NCBI GenBank assembly: GCA_026120185.1
Contig: JANUWF010001937.1
Span: forward strand, 558,001 to 622,000
Direction of reading: 5' to 3'
Length of the DNA: 64,000 nt
From: Voacanga thouarsii
Lineage: Eukaryota; Streptophyta; Magnoliopsida; Gentianales; Apocynaceae
In this document: positions 22,239 through 33,826 of the stretch, piece after piece
Layout of the letters: each line of letters opens with the position of its first letter
How positions within the stretch are numbered: the stretch's first letter is position 1
The notes under the pieces: generated by a model
What the model saw: only the letters and a program-made list of their open reading frames with translations
Told to the model about the DNA's origin: nothing
Database searches by the model: none
Translations under genes and position numbers: made by a program

Positions 22239-23244
22239 TATTGAGACTCCATTTCATCATGGAGGATAAGGATCGATGACAAGAGCGAGGACCAAGAAGT
22301 TTCAAGATGATTTTCAATTGATCATCAAACCATGCTTGAGGATGAAGGAGGATTGGAAGGTGGAGGAAGCTAGCCAAGAGTTCGTGTTGATGGCCATCCA
22401 CGAGGGACCTTAACAAGAACTCAAACCGGCAGTAAAAAGGGATTAAATTTGACAAAGGGAGGCTTTCTAGAGGACAGCCGGTGCCGGCTGCATGCAGCCA
22501 AACCAGCGCCGGCTCCATTCTGTCCAAAACAACACTTCAAGCAAACATGAACTGGCCCGAAGACAGAACCAAATCGGCGTCGACTTGATGTCCCAAACTG
22601 GCGCCGGCTTTCCCTTGGGCCATCGCCGATTGCTCCGCGTTTTAATTCTTTTCTTCGACTTTTTTCACTTTTAAGTATTTGTAAAGACTTATTTTGGTCC
22701 TAAACTGTAATTAAACCTCAGGGATTACTTAGCTAGGGTTAGAATAGTATAAATAGAACTTTTATTAATTTGACAAGACAATTCACTTCACTTGATTTCA
22801 AATTGAGAGAGAATCTTGAGAGGTCCTAGCCTCCTTGTTCATCTTGTTCAAGACCAGGCTTAAGGGTTAGTCCTCCTTTTGTAAGAGTCTATAAATCTTT
22901 TAGATAATCAAATGTTATTTTCTTTGAATGGGTTTTAGTTGCTTTGTTCTTTTAGGGTTCGTTTGAAATTCAATATTTGGGTGCCTATTTTCTCTATTCT
23001 ATTTGTTCTTATTTGCCTTTGTTGCTTCAAGGATATTGGGGTGAGAATATAGTAGAACTTTCTACTCATCTTGAGGGTCTTTGAGACTTTGTTCTTCAAG
23101 GGTTTGAAAGAGCGTAGGTAGTTAGGTTACTTTATCATTTTTGTCACAAGAAAAGTCCCTGTTTTGGTTCCCTTTTGTTTGAACTGAACCATAGTCAGCA
23201 AAAACACCACAATACCAAGAAAAGCCATCACAAGATTTGTATCA
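22239..23244 (+). repeat. 5' LTR of the gypsy element (1006 bp)
   Basis: It starts TATTGAGACTCC (the 3' copy has the proper TGATGAGACTTC) and ends GTATCA. It contains a GC-rich cassette at 22470-22625 with the perfect 14-bp palindrome GGCTGCATGCAGCC at 22486-22499, AGCCGGTGCCGGCT, GGCGCCGGC and GTCGAC. The cassette lies upstream of the TATA box, so in U3. Confidence 0.93.
22748..22756 (+). promoter_or_regulatory. Likely TATA box of the gypsy 5' LTR
   Basis: TATAAATAG is also kept in the 3' LTR at 29505-29513. It lies about 500 bp before the LTR end. Confidence 0.6.
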
Positions 23245-23251
23245 AAGACTT

Positions 23252-23263
23252 TGGTATCAGAGC
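23252..23263 (+). promoter_or_regulatory. Primer binding site of the gypsy element
   Basis: TGGTATCAGAGC, initiator tRNA-Met type, lies seven bases after the LTR end. Confidence 0.9.
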
Positions 23264-24140
23264 AAAGAAAAGCTTGATTCCCATCAAAGCTTGAAAACAA
23301 GAAAAATGAGCCCTACAAAGTGAAGAAAAGAGAAAAAAAAAATAGAAAATCCCGTAACTCAGAAAATTGCTCCAAAAAGGTCTTGAAATTTTTGTTATTT
23401 CTTGATTTTTTTTGTTGGGAAATTGCTCCTTGATGTTGTTATAATCCTTGGAAACAAATTTGTCTTATGATTGTGTTGAAATTTGGCTTGAATATGGGTG
23501 AAAATTCTGGTTGCTCTTGAGTGACGAGGTTGCAGCCAAGGTGTTTGATAAATGTTCCATGAGAGTGTTTTTGGCTATAGTTGGGAACTTTGATTCTTGA
23601 TTTTTATTCCTTGGGATTTTGTGGCTTAGCATATCACTCAATTATTGAATTCCATGTCCATTGAACTCAAATTTTCTATTGCACCTTAATGATCATATTG
23701 TTTTTCATCATCCTAGTTTTAGTTGTTCTTGAAAATTCTTGTTTGTTTCTTGCTTAGAAGTGTTCTTTTGCATCTAGTGCTTGCTCTTGAGTTGATTGAG
23801 GCCATTTTTCTTAAAATTCTTGGCTTAAAACTTGATTACTTGAAGGTGTCCAACAAGTGTTTGTTGAAATTCCCCTAAGACCCCCTAATCCTTTTGATTT
23901 GTGTGATTAACTTAGCTGGACTAAATCTTCAACTATTGGGGAGAATTGGGATTAAACAAAAAGGTTTGAGTGTTGAAAAAAAAACAAGAGGGAGAGCCTA
24001 TTATCAAAGAGCCTAAGAGAGTAAACACAAGGGTGCAATGATCAACTTTGAGAACCAACACGCAAGGAAGTGCAGTGAGGATCGATTTTTCTTTGTAATC
24101 TCTTGTTTTGCAGGCATAGACAAATAAATACTCTACCACC
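23264..24140 (+). other. Leader of the gypsy element
   Basis: This is T-rich untranslated sequence between the primer site and gag, with no conserved open frame. The 69-codon minus frame at 23933-24142 is not supported. Confidence 0.6.
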
Positions 24141-24146
24141 ATAGCC

Positions 24147-25460
24147 CATGAACAAGAGATTTCTAGGCCTAACGCAAGTGGACTTAGTAGACCTCAAGAA
24201 GAACCCATTGATGCTAGGGGATTGCGTGAGGACTTGTAAGCCATGATGAGGACTATGCAAAGCAAATTTGAAAATTTGACAAGGGAGTTGATAAACCATC
24301 TTGGCCAATCTTTTACTGTTGCACAAAGGAGGGGCCAAGAACGATTTGAAGCACTTAGCCATAGAATGAGGGATGGTGATGCCCACACTCATCCATTACA
24401 TGCCCAACAAGGGGAAGAATGGGACGAACATTCAATTGGGGGATTCCAACAAGTTCCTATGAAAGGGAGAGTTCATGGAATGAGAGGAGGACGAGATAGA
24501 GGACAAAGAAGGAATGGGGGGAACAATCTAAGGGGTCTAGAAAGAGAATTTGAGGGAGTCGATGAGTGGTATGAAGGAGAACATGTTGAGGCCTTTAGGG
24601 AACAGCATAGAGGATGGGGTAATAGAAGAGGAAGGAGAGAAGGAAATGATGTGAAAAGGGAGTTGAGCCATATTAAATTGAAAGTGCCCACGTTCTATGG
24701 AAAGAGTGACCCCGAAGCTTATTTTGAGTGGAAAAGCAAGATGGAGATATTCCTAGAAAGCCATACTTATAGTGAGAGGTCAAAAGTGAGGTTGGCTATT
24801 TTGGGTTTCTCGGAGTATGCTTTGGTATGGTGGGAGCAAGTTAGTACTCAAAGAAGGTAAATGGGAGTGGAAACCGTGGCAAGTTGGAATTTATTGAAAG
24901 ATATGATGAGAGCAATGTTTATACCACACAATTACTATAATGATCTATACTAAAGGCTCCAATTACTCAAGTAAGGGAATAAAAGTGTGGAAGATTATTA
25001 TAAGAAGATGGAAGTCATGTTGATGAGAGCTCAAATTTATGAGGATCCTAGAGCAACAAGAGTAAGGTTTTTGGGAGGATTAAATGGAGAGATTGCTAAA
25101 TTGGTGGAATTGCACCCCTATGATCGATTGGAGGATATGATACATGCCGCCATGAAGATTGAAAGGCAATTAAAGAGAAGGACATTTACTAGACCAACAC
25201 TTCCAAACCCCAACACAACTAGTAAGGTGCCAACTAAGAATGATGAAGCCCTCAAACTATTTCAAAGGGACTTCAACAAACCTAGTGAAGCTTGGAAACA
25301 TAGGGAAGAATGGAAGTCTAGGGATGATTGGAAACCTAGGGAAGGATAGAACAAGGATAAGTGGAACGTTATGGAGGGGCCACAAAGGAATAGAGATATC
25401 AAAATTTTTTAAGTGCCTTAGATATGGGCATACTTCCCATAAGTGTCCAAGCAAGAGAGC
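24147..25460 (+). pseudogene. gag: Gypsy gag
   Basis: This is the capsid protein region. In frame with the main open stretch (24243-24860), the sequence upstream reads EISRPNASGLSRPQEEPIDA and hits a TAA just before 24243, so the true start lies upstream and is not certain. The retrotransposon Gag domain shows KVPTFYGKSDPEAYFEWKSK and LGFSEYALVWWEQ (24680-24840). A stop near 24858 and frame changes follow, then YYKKMEVMLMRAQIYEDPRA (24990-). The zinc knuckle near 25410-25455 reads FFKCLRYGHTSHKC: the first Cys of the CCHC motif is replaced by Phe. An Arg/Gly-rich stretch between 24470 and 24650 may bind RNA. Confidence 0.88.
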
Positions 25461-27350
25461 AATGTATACTAATCCCTATGGTGAGGTCTCTACCAACGAA
25501 GAAGAAGAGGGAGAAAGATACCAAGGAGACCAAGAGGGAAATAGAGACGAGGAGAGTGATGAGGGGGAAGTTGTTGGACAAGAATACTCCTTGGTGGGAG
25601 TCACTGGAAGGTCTTTGAGTTCACAAGCCATTGAGGATCAAGACCACCAACAAAAAGAGAACATTTTCTACACTAGGTGTCTAGTCAACAAGACCCCTTG
25701 TAGTATCATTGTGGATAGTGGGAGTTGCACTAACGTGATTAGTGCAGATTGGGTTGAAGAATTGGATATGAGTTGGGTTAGACACCCTAAGCCCTACAAA
25801 CTACAATGGTTGAATGATAGTGGGGAAATAAGAGTAAATAAACAAGTATTTGTGTCTTTTAAAATAGGGAAGTATAAGGATGAAGTGCTATGTGATGTAG
25901 TACCCATGTAAGTGGGTCACTTACTACTAGGGAAGTCTTGGCAATATGATAGGCATGTAAAACATGATAGGAGGAAGAATATGTATTCCCTACTCAAGGA
26001 GGGAATTAAGTTTACCCTTACCCCCATGGCCCCTAGTGAGGTGAGCAAAGACCAAAGAATCATGAAGGAAAAAGAAAAGAAGAAGAGAGTGCAAGAAGTT
26101 AAGCAAAAGTAAAAAATTGAGAGGAAAGAAAAAGAGAGGCAAGAAAAAGAATTGAGAGAGAGAATGAACAAACAAATGCCATTGACAATCAAAGATAGGA
26201 GTGAGAAAGGACAAGGAAGGGGAGGTAAAACGATAGTGAATTTTTTTGCAAAGGAGAGTGAGGTCGTAGAGTCTATAGAAGCTAAGGAATCGGTTATTCT
26301 TCTTTTATGCAAAAGTTCTTATATTTCTATTAATGATTCCACATTGTCTTTGTCTCATGAAATTACAACTATCCTTCAAGAGTTTGAAGACGTTTTCCCA
26401 AATGAGGTGCCTGGAGGACTAACACCATTGAAAGGAATTGAGCATCAAATCGACTTTGTGCCCGGAGCCGTCATCCCCAATCGACCGGCATATAGAAGTA
26501 ATCCGGAAGAATCCAAGGAATTGCAAAAGCAAGTGGAGGCATTGCTTGAGAAGGGACATGTGAGAGAGAGCCTAAGCCCATGTACGGTTCTGGTTCTCTT
26601 GGTGCCCAAAAAGGACAGGACATGGCGTATATGTGTGGATTGTCGCACTATTAATAACATAACGGTAAAATACCGCTATCCCATTCCTAGGCTAGATGAC
26701 TTGCTTGATGAGCTATTTAGTGCATGCATTTTCTTAAAAATTGATTTGAAATCCGGTTATCACCAAATTAGAATAAGTGAAGGGGATGAATGGAAAATTT
26801 CTTTTAAAACTAAATAAGGGTTGTATGAATGGCTTGTCATGCCCTTTGGATTGTCCAATGCTCCTAGTACTTTTATGCGACTAATGCACTATGTTTTGAG
26901 GGAATTCATTGGGAAATTTGTTGTTGTGTACTTTGATGATATATTGATTTATAGCAAATTATATATGGATCATTTAAATCATGTTCAAAGTGTGCTTGTT
27001 GCCCTCTGAAGGGAGAGATTGTATGCTAATCTTGAGAAATGCTCTTTTTGTTTGGAGAGGATTACGTTCCTTTGGTATGTTGTGAGTGCCAAAGGGATTG
27101 AGGTTGATGAGGGAAAAGTGAAAGCCATCTAAGATTGGCCAACCCCTACCACCATTACCCAAGTTCATAGTTTCCATGGGCTAGCTAGCTTCTATAGGAG
27201 GTTTATCCAAAATTTTAGCACTATAACAGCCCCTCTAACTGAAGTGGTAAAGAAAAATGTGGGATTTAGGTGGGAGGAAGCCCAACAATAAGCCTTTCAA
27301 ATCCTCAAAGACAAATTGAGTTAATCTCCAATTTTTATTCTTCCCAATTT
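25461..27350 (+). pseudogene. pol: Gypsy protease and reverse transcriptase
   Basis: The protease active site is CSIIVDSGSCTNVIS near 25690-25740. The spacer is Lys/Glu-rich (25980-26230) with a stop at about 26110. The reverse transcriptase begins with FEDVFPNEVPGGL (26380-), then ICVDCRTINNIT, FLKIDLKSGYHQIRI (26735-26775) with the first catalytic Asp, [15 protein letters not shown] (26830-26875) and the intact YFDDILIYS box (26930-26955). A TAA near 26817 in the FKTK/GLYEW segment and further stops near 27007, 27130 and 27290 break the frame. The catalytic residues are kept, which suggests loss by a few late point changes. Confidence 0.92.
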
Positions 27351-29026
27351 TGAGAAGGCTTTTGAGATAGAGTGTGATGCAAGTAGGGTGGGAATAGGAG
27401 TGGTCTTGACCCAAGATAGAAAACCCACTGCATACTTTAGTGAGAAATTGTCCGGGGCAGCCCTCAACTATTCTACCTATGACAAAGAGCTTTATGCCTT
27501 AGTGAGGACCTTGGAATATTGGCAACATTACATTTTGCCAAGAGAGTTTGTCATTCATACCGATCATGAGACTCTTAAACACCTCAAGAGCCAACAAAAC
27601 TTGAACAAAAGGCTTGCAAGGTGGATGGAGTTTATTGGGATATTTTCATATGTCATTCAATACAAAAAGGGTAAGGAAAATGTGGTAGCGGATGCATTAT
27701 CTCAAAGGTATGCACTACTAAACTTATTGGATGCTAAACTTCTTGGTTTTGAATTTGTGAAAGATTTGTATGTTAATGATGAGGAGTTTGGGGATATTTT
27801 TCATACTTGTGAGAAAGGTACATTTGCTAAATATTATAGGCATGATAGTTTTTTATTTAGGTAAGCAAGGCTTTGTATGCCAAAAGGTTCTATTAGGGAG
27901 TTGCTAGTTCTGGAAACCCATAGTGGGGGACTAATGGGACATTTTGGTGTTGAAAAAACCTTAGGCATCCTTAAGGAACATTTTGTTCGGCAAAAAATGA
28001 GAAAGGATGTGGAGAGACATTATTCTCAATGCATTATTTGTAGGCGAGCCATGTCTTGATCCCATCCATATGGTCTTTATACTCCTTTACCTACACCTAA
28101 TGTGCCTTTGGTTGATATTTCAATGGATTTCATCTTAGAATTACCTAGTTCCAAGGGGGGGTAAGGACTCCATATTTGTGATTGTTGATTGATTCTCTAA
28201 AATGGTTCATTTTGTGGCTTGTTCCAAAACTAATGATGCGTCCTATATTGCAGATTTATTCTTTAAAAAAGTGGTGAGAATGTATGGGATTCCAAGGACT
28301 ATTGTTTCGGATAGGGATACTAAATTCCTTAGCCACTTTTGGAGAGTTTTATAGAAAAAGCTTGGTACTAATCTTTTGTTTTCCACAGCTTGTCATCCTT
28401 TAACGGACGGACAAATGGAGGTGGTCAACTGAACACTCACCCAACTTTTGCGAACCGTGATCAAGAAGAACTTGAAAAATTGGTAGGAGTGCTTACCTCA
28501 CATTGAGTTTTCTTACAATAGGGCTATTCACTCTATCACTTCTTATTCTCCTTTTGAAATTCTATATGGTTTTAATCCTCTAACTCCTTTAAATTTAGTT
28601 CATTTGCCTATAGGTGAATGGTTGAACCTTGATGGAGCTAAGACGGCGGAGATGGTGAAGGCACTCCATGAGAAGGTGAAAGCAACAATTGTAAAATGAA
28701 ACGAAGAGATCGCCCAAAAGCGCAATCAAGGAAGAAAAATGGTGACCTTTGAGCCGGGCAATTGGGTATGGGTGCACCTTCGCAAGGAGAGATTCCCCAC
28801 ACAACGACGAAGCAAACTTGATCCAAGGGGGGATGGACCATTTTATGTTCTTGCCAAAGTTGGAGATAATACTTACAAGATAGATCTACCTGGTGAGTAT
28901 CATATTAGTGCCACATTTAACGTTAGTGACCTCTCTCATTTTGATGTAGATGATGGCGGCGATTTGAAGACGAATCCTTTTCAAGGAAGGGGAGATGATG
29001 AGACTTCACTTCATCATGGAGGATAA
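27351..29026 (+). pseudogene. pol: Gypsy RNase H and integrase
   Basis: RNase [19 protein letters not shown] (27360-), [18 protein letters not shown] and [12 protein letters not shown], so the acidic catalytic residues are visible. Integrase: the H2C2 zinc domain HSGGLMGHFGVEKT... CIICRR (27900-28055); the core with VDISMDFILELP (28110-), [13 protein letters not shown] (28305-) and a changed Glu region, TDGQMEVVN (28405-28430); and the C-terminal part VTFEPGNWVWVHLRKERFPT (28741-), then LPGEYHISATFNVSDLSHFD (28880-28945). The last codons overlap the 3' LTR (stop 29026). Stops and one frameshift lie in 28060-28700. No chromodomain is seen. Confidence 0.9.
28983..28995 (+). promoter_or_regulatory. 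Polypurine tract of the gypsy element
   Basis: AAGGAAGGGGAGA directly precedes the 3' LTR start TGATGAGAC. Confidence 0.9.
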
Positions 29027-30001
29027 TGACCGATGACAAGAGCGAGGACCAAGAAGTTTCAAGATGATTTTTAATTGATTATCAAACCATGCTTGAGAAT
29101 GAAGGAGGATTTGAAGGTGGAGGAAGCTAGCTAAGAGTTCGTGTTGATGGTCATCCACGAGGGACCCCAACAAGAACTCAAATCGGCAGCAAAAGGGGAT
29201 GAAATTTGACAAATGGAGGCTTCCCATGGGACAGCCAGTGCCGGCTGCATGCCGCCAAACCGACGCCGGCTCCATTCTGTCCAAAATAACACTTCAAGCA
29301 AACATGAACCGACCCGAAGACAGAACCAAACCAGCACCGGCTTGATGTCCTAAACCGGCGCTGGCTTTCCCCTGGGTTACCGCTGATTGCTCCGCGTTTT
29401 AATTCTTTTCTCCGACTTTCTTCACTTCTAAGTATTTGTAAAGACTTATTTTGATCCTAAATTGTAATTAAACCTTAGGGATTACTTAGCTAGGGTTAGG
29501 ATAGTATAAATAGCACCTTTATTTATTTGACAAGACAATTCACTTCACTTTATTTCAAATTGAGAGAGAATCTTGAGAGACCCTAGCCTCCTTGTTCATC
29601 TTGTTCAAGACCAAACTTAAGGGGTAGTCCTCCTTTTGTAAAAGTCTATAAATCTTTTAGATAATCTAATGTTGTTTTCTTTGAATGGGTCTTAGTTGCT
29701 TTGTTCTTCTAGAGTTTGTTTGAAATTGAATATTTGGGTGCCTATTTTCTCTATTCTATTTGTTCTTATTTGCCTTTGTTGCTTCAAGGATATTGGGGTG
29801 AGAATATAGTAGAACTTTCTACTCATCTTGAGGGTCTTTGAGGCTTTGTTCTTCAAGGGTTTGAAAGAGCGTAGGTAGTTAGGTTGCTTTATCCTTTTTG
29901 TCACAAGAAAAGTCCCTATTTTAGTTCCCTTTTGTTTGAACTGAACCATAGTCAACAAAAACACCAAAATACCAACAAAAGCCATCACAAGATTCGTATC
30001 A
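28996..30001 (+). repeat. 3' LTR of the gypsy element (1006 bp)
   Basis: It aligns with 22239-23244 over the full length and has the canonical TG start and CA end. The GC-rich cassette at 29225-29385 differs at several places, for example the 14-bp palindrome is broken (GCATGCCGCC). The TTACC target copy follows. Confidence 0.94.
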
Positions 30002-30006
30002 TTACC

Positions 30007-31440
30007 ATAGCATCTTTCTCTGTAGCTATCAATGGGACAGTGTATGGGTTCTTTAAAGGAGCCAAGGGACTCTGTCAGGGAGACCCTATATCCTCGTTGT
30101 CGTTTATTCTTTATTTGGAATACTTATCGCGGGTTGTCAAAGTCTACACACTAGGGATTGCTTTTAACTACCAACCCAAGTGTGACTACTTGAGGATTAC
30201 ACACCTAGCCTTAACGGATAACTTAACGTTCTTTGCTAAAGGAGACAGACCATCATTATGCATCTTACTGGGGTGCCTGGGGGAACTTAAACGATGCTCT
30301 AGTTTGGAAACCAACAGGGACAAATCGAATATCTACATAGCTTGGTTGGGGAGGACAGACCAGGAGGCTATACTGGCTAACATGGGCATCCCGACGGGGA
30401 GCTTCCCGTTTCACTACCTTGGCATACCAATCATGATAGGTAAAATAATAGTATCATACTATAGACCATTGTTAGACAGGATTGGGTCTTATGTAGGAAG
30501 ATGGTCAGCATGGTCATTGTCATATCAGGGCAACTACAACTGATTCAAATTGTCCTGCATGGCGTGGATTGCTTTTGGCTGTCTATCTTTCTGTCACCAA
30601 CAGTGGTTATCAATTAGTTGGATAGGTTGGCCAGGGACTTCCTATGGGACTCGAAGCAAGCACTAATGGCCTGGGGAGATGTCTACCTACCTATGGTGGA
30701 AGGTGGCCTTAGACTTAGAAACTTGAGCACTTGGAATAGGATGCTTCTGGCCCGAGTTCTATGGGACATCCAAGCAGAGAAGTAGTTACTCTAGGTTAAA
30801 TGGCTTAACCACTACTACATGGAGGGCTGTTAAATTTGGGAGAAAATGCAGCATAAGGACTAATCTCTCTTGTTCAGAAGACTGCTATCAATTAGGGACT
30901 CCGTTCTAAAAAGGGAATGGATGCAGACCGAGCAACATTACTACCATAGTCTTGGGTAATTGGGACCACAACATTCATAATACAGACATACAACTATTTC
31001 AGACCATCAAAGTTGAAGGTATAATGGGCCAAAACGATATGGAAGTAGGGACTCATGCCAAAGCACTCATTCATGGTTTGGTTGTGTGCTAAGGGACGGT
31101 TGAAAACTAAAGATGTATTGGTGTTCCGGCTGGACGACATGTCATGCCCATTATGCCAGGTGCAACCGGAGATAACCAACCACCTTTTCTTCAACTATGT
31201 AATATCGAAATAAGTATGGATAGACATTATGGTATGGCTTAGCATGCCACAGGCTATGAATTCGATCGACTCCTATCTCAAATAGTTTAAGCAAGCTAAG
31301 CGCGAGTCATCGTGTCTTGTGAAAGCTAAAGCAACTGCAATGGCAGCCATGCTTTACTGCATCTGGATGGCACACAATCGTGCACATTTTGAAGGAGCTG
31401 CCTATTAACCAATGAAAACTATGAAGCGGATCAAAACACA
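30007..31440 (+). pseudogene. LINE C-terminal reverse transcriptase and zinc region
   Basis: This continues the LINE frame from before the gypsy insertion: IASFSVAINGTVYGFFKGAK, then GLCQGDPISSLSFILYLEYL, the L1 fingers-palm region. The polymerase box reads LALTDNLTFFAKGD near 30205-30245, where family members have FADD, so the second catalytic Asp is changed to Asn. The thumb region has YLGIPIM. After 30540 frames break up; pieces such as RLDDMSCPLCQVQPEITNHLFF (31120-31190) are the zf-RVT zinc-binding domain at the C-terminus of plant L1 proteins. This part of the element is clearly dead. Confidence 0.86.
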
Positions 31441-31585
31441 TGTGTACACTGTTATTTTTATCCTGTACCCTCATGTTTGACCCATTTTGAGGATTGTATT
31501 TGTCACAACTAGTTAATGGTAGCCTAGCTATTAACTAGTGAACTTCTGTGTACATACCTTCTGATCAATATATACATTTACATTT

Positions 31586-31587
<2 letters not shown>

Positions 31588-31637
<50 letters not shown>
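31588..31637. repeat. (TA)n microsatellite at the LINE 3' end
   Basis: About 25 TA units directly follow the LINE 3' tail TTTTGATATA. They may have grown from the LINE tail. Confidence 0.95.
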
Positions 31638-31639
<2 letters not shown>

Positions 31640-31983
31640 ACAAGCTGAAGTATTCAAGCTTCATCAAATTCAAAGTTCAGAATTGTCATCAATTCAAGGT
31701 TTAGAATCTTCATCAAATTTCAAGGCATTCATCTTGCTCTGCATCAAACAAGTCTCGAAGGCCTGGTAATAAAGTGTTTGTCATCAAATTCCATTCGATT
31801 GGAGATAAGCTCTTTAGCCTTTGAATAAACATTTTTCAAAAGAGAATAATCAGAGGACTCATACTACAATTTAGGACTTCCTTGGAGATTTGTAACCACT
31901 CTTCATATTTACTAAATATTTTATATTTTTTGATATTTTTCTTGTCTTATTTGCAAACTTGAAATTTATCGTCTACAAATTTC

Positions 31984-32001
31984 TGGCATACCCAGTGGGA
32001 C
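31984..32001 (+). promoter_or_regulatory. Primer binding site region of the Tat-like element
   Basis: TGGCATACCCAGTGGGAC lies six bases after the LTR end and before gag. It has the pattern TGGC.CGCCCAGTGGGAC found in this group of gypsy elements, with two likely changes. I cannot name the tRNA with certainty. Confidence 0.6.
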
Positions 32002-32063
32002 AATTTCAGCTTCCTATCTCTTATGTTCAATCCCAAATTCAAGTACAAGTACAAATCAACTCG

Positions 32064-33023
32064 ATGGCCCCAAAGAACAGCAAAACTACATCTACTCATT
32101 CAAAGGTTGCTAATATCATGGAGGCTGCTACAACTGTTGGCAAGGCTTCAGAAGTTTCTAGCCAAGGCATGCTGACAAGAAGTAAGGCTTGGGCTCTTTC
32201 ACAAAGTGAGGCTAAAAACTTCAACGATGTCTCATCGCCTGCGACAGCAAGGTTGAAGCAAAATGCTACTTCTACAATGCATAAGATGTCACCTTCACTG
32301 GAGAAGAACAACATCTTCAAGCAAGATGACCAAAGCTCAAGTACTGGCTCTGCACCTCATTCCCCCATGGCAATCTCAAATCTAAAGCTTCATTCAGTGA
32401 TGATTCAACTACTTCTTTTGTGGCACCAGTTATGATGACTGGCACACAAAATCTAGAAGATCAACTCACACACCTCACAAAATTAGTGGAGGGACTAGCA
32501 ATCGCTCCCAATAGCAAGATCTCACCATCACGCATCTAATCAATTACTTTGAGAAGACTGATAAAACGAGTCAAACTCTTCCAAAGAGATCTGAAGTGCA
32601 AGAGGAAGTGGAAACTTCCAAAAAATCATAGGATATTCAGATATCTCTGAGGGTATGATTCCTGTTGATTAGGTAAAAAACTTCATCATGTGTACGATTA
32701 AGGACAAGTATGAAGGATGTAGCAAATCCACCTTTATATATGCAAAGCTTTATTCACAAAGAATTGATGATATGAGAATGCCAGCTGGATATCAGCCACC
32801 AAAGTTTCAACAATTTGATGGCAAAGGAAATCCTAAGCAGCACGTGGCTCACTTCATCGAGACATGCAACAATGCTGGAACTTATGGGGATCTACTAGTA
32901 AAACTGTTTGTATGATCCCTCAAAGGAAATGCATTTGACTAGGACATCGATTTGGCACCTGGTTTCGTCAATAGTTAGGAACAACTTGAATAAGAGTTTC
33001 TCAATAGATTCTATAGCACCCGT
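32064..33023 (+). pseudogene. gag: Gag of the Tat-like gypsy element
   Basis: The likely start is ATG 32064 (MAPKNSKTTSTHSKV), followed by a Ser-rich N-terminus, LTRSKA and a low-complexity linker. The recognisable core is at 32688-33020: MRMPAGYQPPKFQQFDGKGN, then HVAHFIETCNNAGTYGD, SLKGNAFD and EFLNRFYSTR. These belong to the retrotransposon Gag domain found in plant gypsy elements of the Tat side. A frameshift near 32430 and stops at about 32530, 32640, 32914 and 32940 break it. Confidence 0.8.
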
Positions 33024-33466
33024 ATAAGAATTTATATTTTATGTGCGATATCTTAATCATAAAGTTCAATGAATGATTATGAGAAAATATTAGAGAGTTT
33101 AAGCATATTCTCATAAATCAGGCTCAAAGAGTCTATGGTCTAACCAACCTCTGTATCCTTCTTCATTCCATATAGATAAGAGAATGGCCAAGAAATGGTC
33201 ATAAGATATAAAATAAGTTAGCATGAAGGTTGAACATAAGGATATGTACATGTGCATACATGGAAATGTAGAAGATAGCCAATAGCTATTATTGCTCCTC
33301 CGTTCTACATGCATATGAATAGTAGATAGAAGGATAGTATTATGTACTAGCAGATAAAATTGATTTTGTGATTTTGGGCTTCCAAAAGATTATCCAAAAA
33401 AAAAAAAAGAGAAAAATGCAACCTTTGTAAGAACATGTTTCGAACTGGGAATATGGATTTAGGATT
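33024..33466 (-). other. Probable 3' LTR or end region of the Sirevirus-like element
   Basis: It lies between the break in the Tat-like gag and the first polypurine-like tract. I see no TG and CA ends and no coding motif. Confidence 0.35.
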
Positions 33467-33478
33467 ACTCCCCCTGTG
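33467..33478 (-). promoter_or_regulatory. Polypurine-like tract 1 (Sirevirus-like)
   Basis: On minus it reads CACAGGGGGAGT. A second tract, AAAGGGGAGAG, is at 33827-33837. Sireviruses are known to carry several such tracts upstream of the 3' LTR. Confidence 0.5.
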
Positions 33479-33576
33479 TCTATGCAGGGTTCGAATAGAG
33501 CCTCAAAACAATCCAAAAGAATTTTGTATCATAGATTAAACACAACTTTAGTCCAAATCATACACATCCAATCTCA

Positions 33577-33696
33577 TCACATAACATTCTATACAATCTG
33601 GTCTCAAGAGTCATCAACATCAAAATCCAGTTCTTATCACATAACATTCTACACAATTCAGTGTCAAGAGTCATCAACATTAAAATCCAGTACTCA
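33577..33696. repeat. Tandem duplication, 60-bp unit, two copies
   Basis: The units 33577-33636 and 33637-33696 share TCACATAACATTCTA and AAGAGTCATCAACAT with a few changes. This lies between the two polypurine-like tracts. Confidence 0.85.
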
Positions 33697-33826
33697 ATTT
33701 ATCCCAACACACTCAAGTCGTCTTAAATTATCCACAACACATACATCCTCAATCCAATCATCATAATCTATCTAATCTGTTATCTATAGTCATCACAGTC
33801 ATCACAATCACAATCTCAAATTATTT

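Larger units (their letters stand above)
22239..30001 (+). mobile_element. Complete Ty3/gypsy element, probable chromovirus
   Basis: This full-length element has LTRs 22239-23244 and 28996-30001, both 1006 bp. Its primer site is of initiator Met type, the polypurine tract lies directly before the 3' LTR, and gag, protease, reverse transcriptase, RNase H and integrase come in gypsy order. The 5-bp duplication TTACC (22234-22238 and 30002-30006) is perfect. The protein motifs and the Met-type primer fit a chromovirus, but I see no chromodomain after the integrase. Several stops show it is no longer active. It lies in the reverse transcriptase region of the LINE. Confidence 0.93.
20641..31637 (+). 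mobile_element. L1-type LINE, split by a gypsy element
   Basis: This is a non-LTR retrotransposon on the plus strand. The endonuclease and first half of the reverse transcriptase lie at 20665-22238. The rest of the reverse transcriptase and a zinc-binding C-terminal region lie at 30007-31440. The 3' end runs into a (TA)n tail at 31588-31637. ORF1 is absent, so the copy is probably 5'-truncated; the exact left end is uncertain. Taking out 22239-30006 (the gypsy element plus one TTACC copy) restores an open frame across the junction. Confidence 0.85.
31638..33023 (+). mobile_element. Gypsy element (Tat/Ogre-like), 5' fragment
   Basis: It holds an LTR end (to 31977, ending GTCTACA), a primer site, and the start of gag. 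At about 33023 the Gag frame is lost within FYSTR, where family members continue. I take this as the insertion point of the Sirevirus-like element. The left LTR start is not seen; the LTR may have been cut or replaced near the (TA)n tract. Confidence 0.7.
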
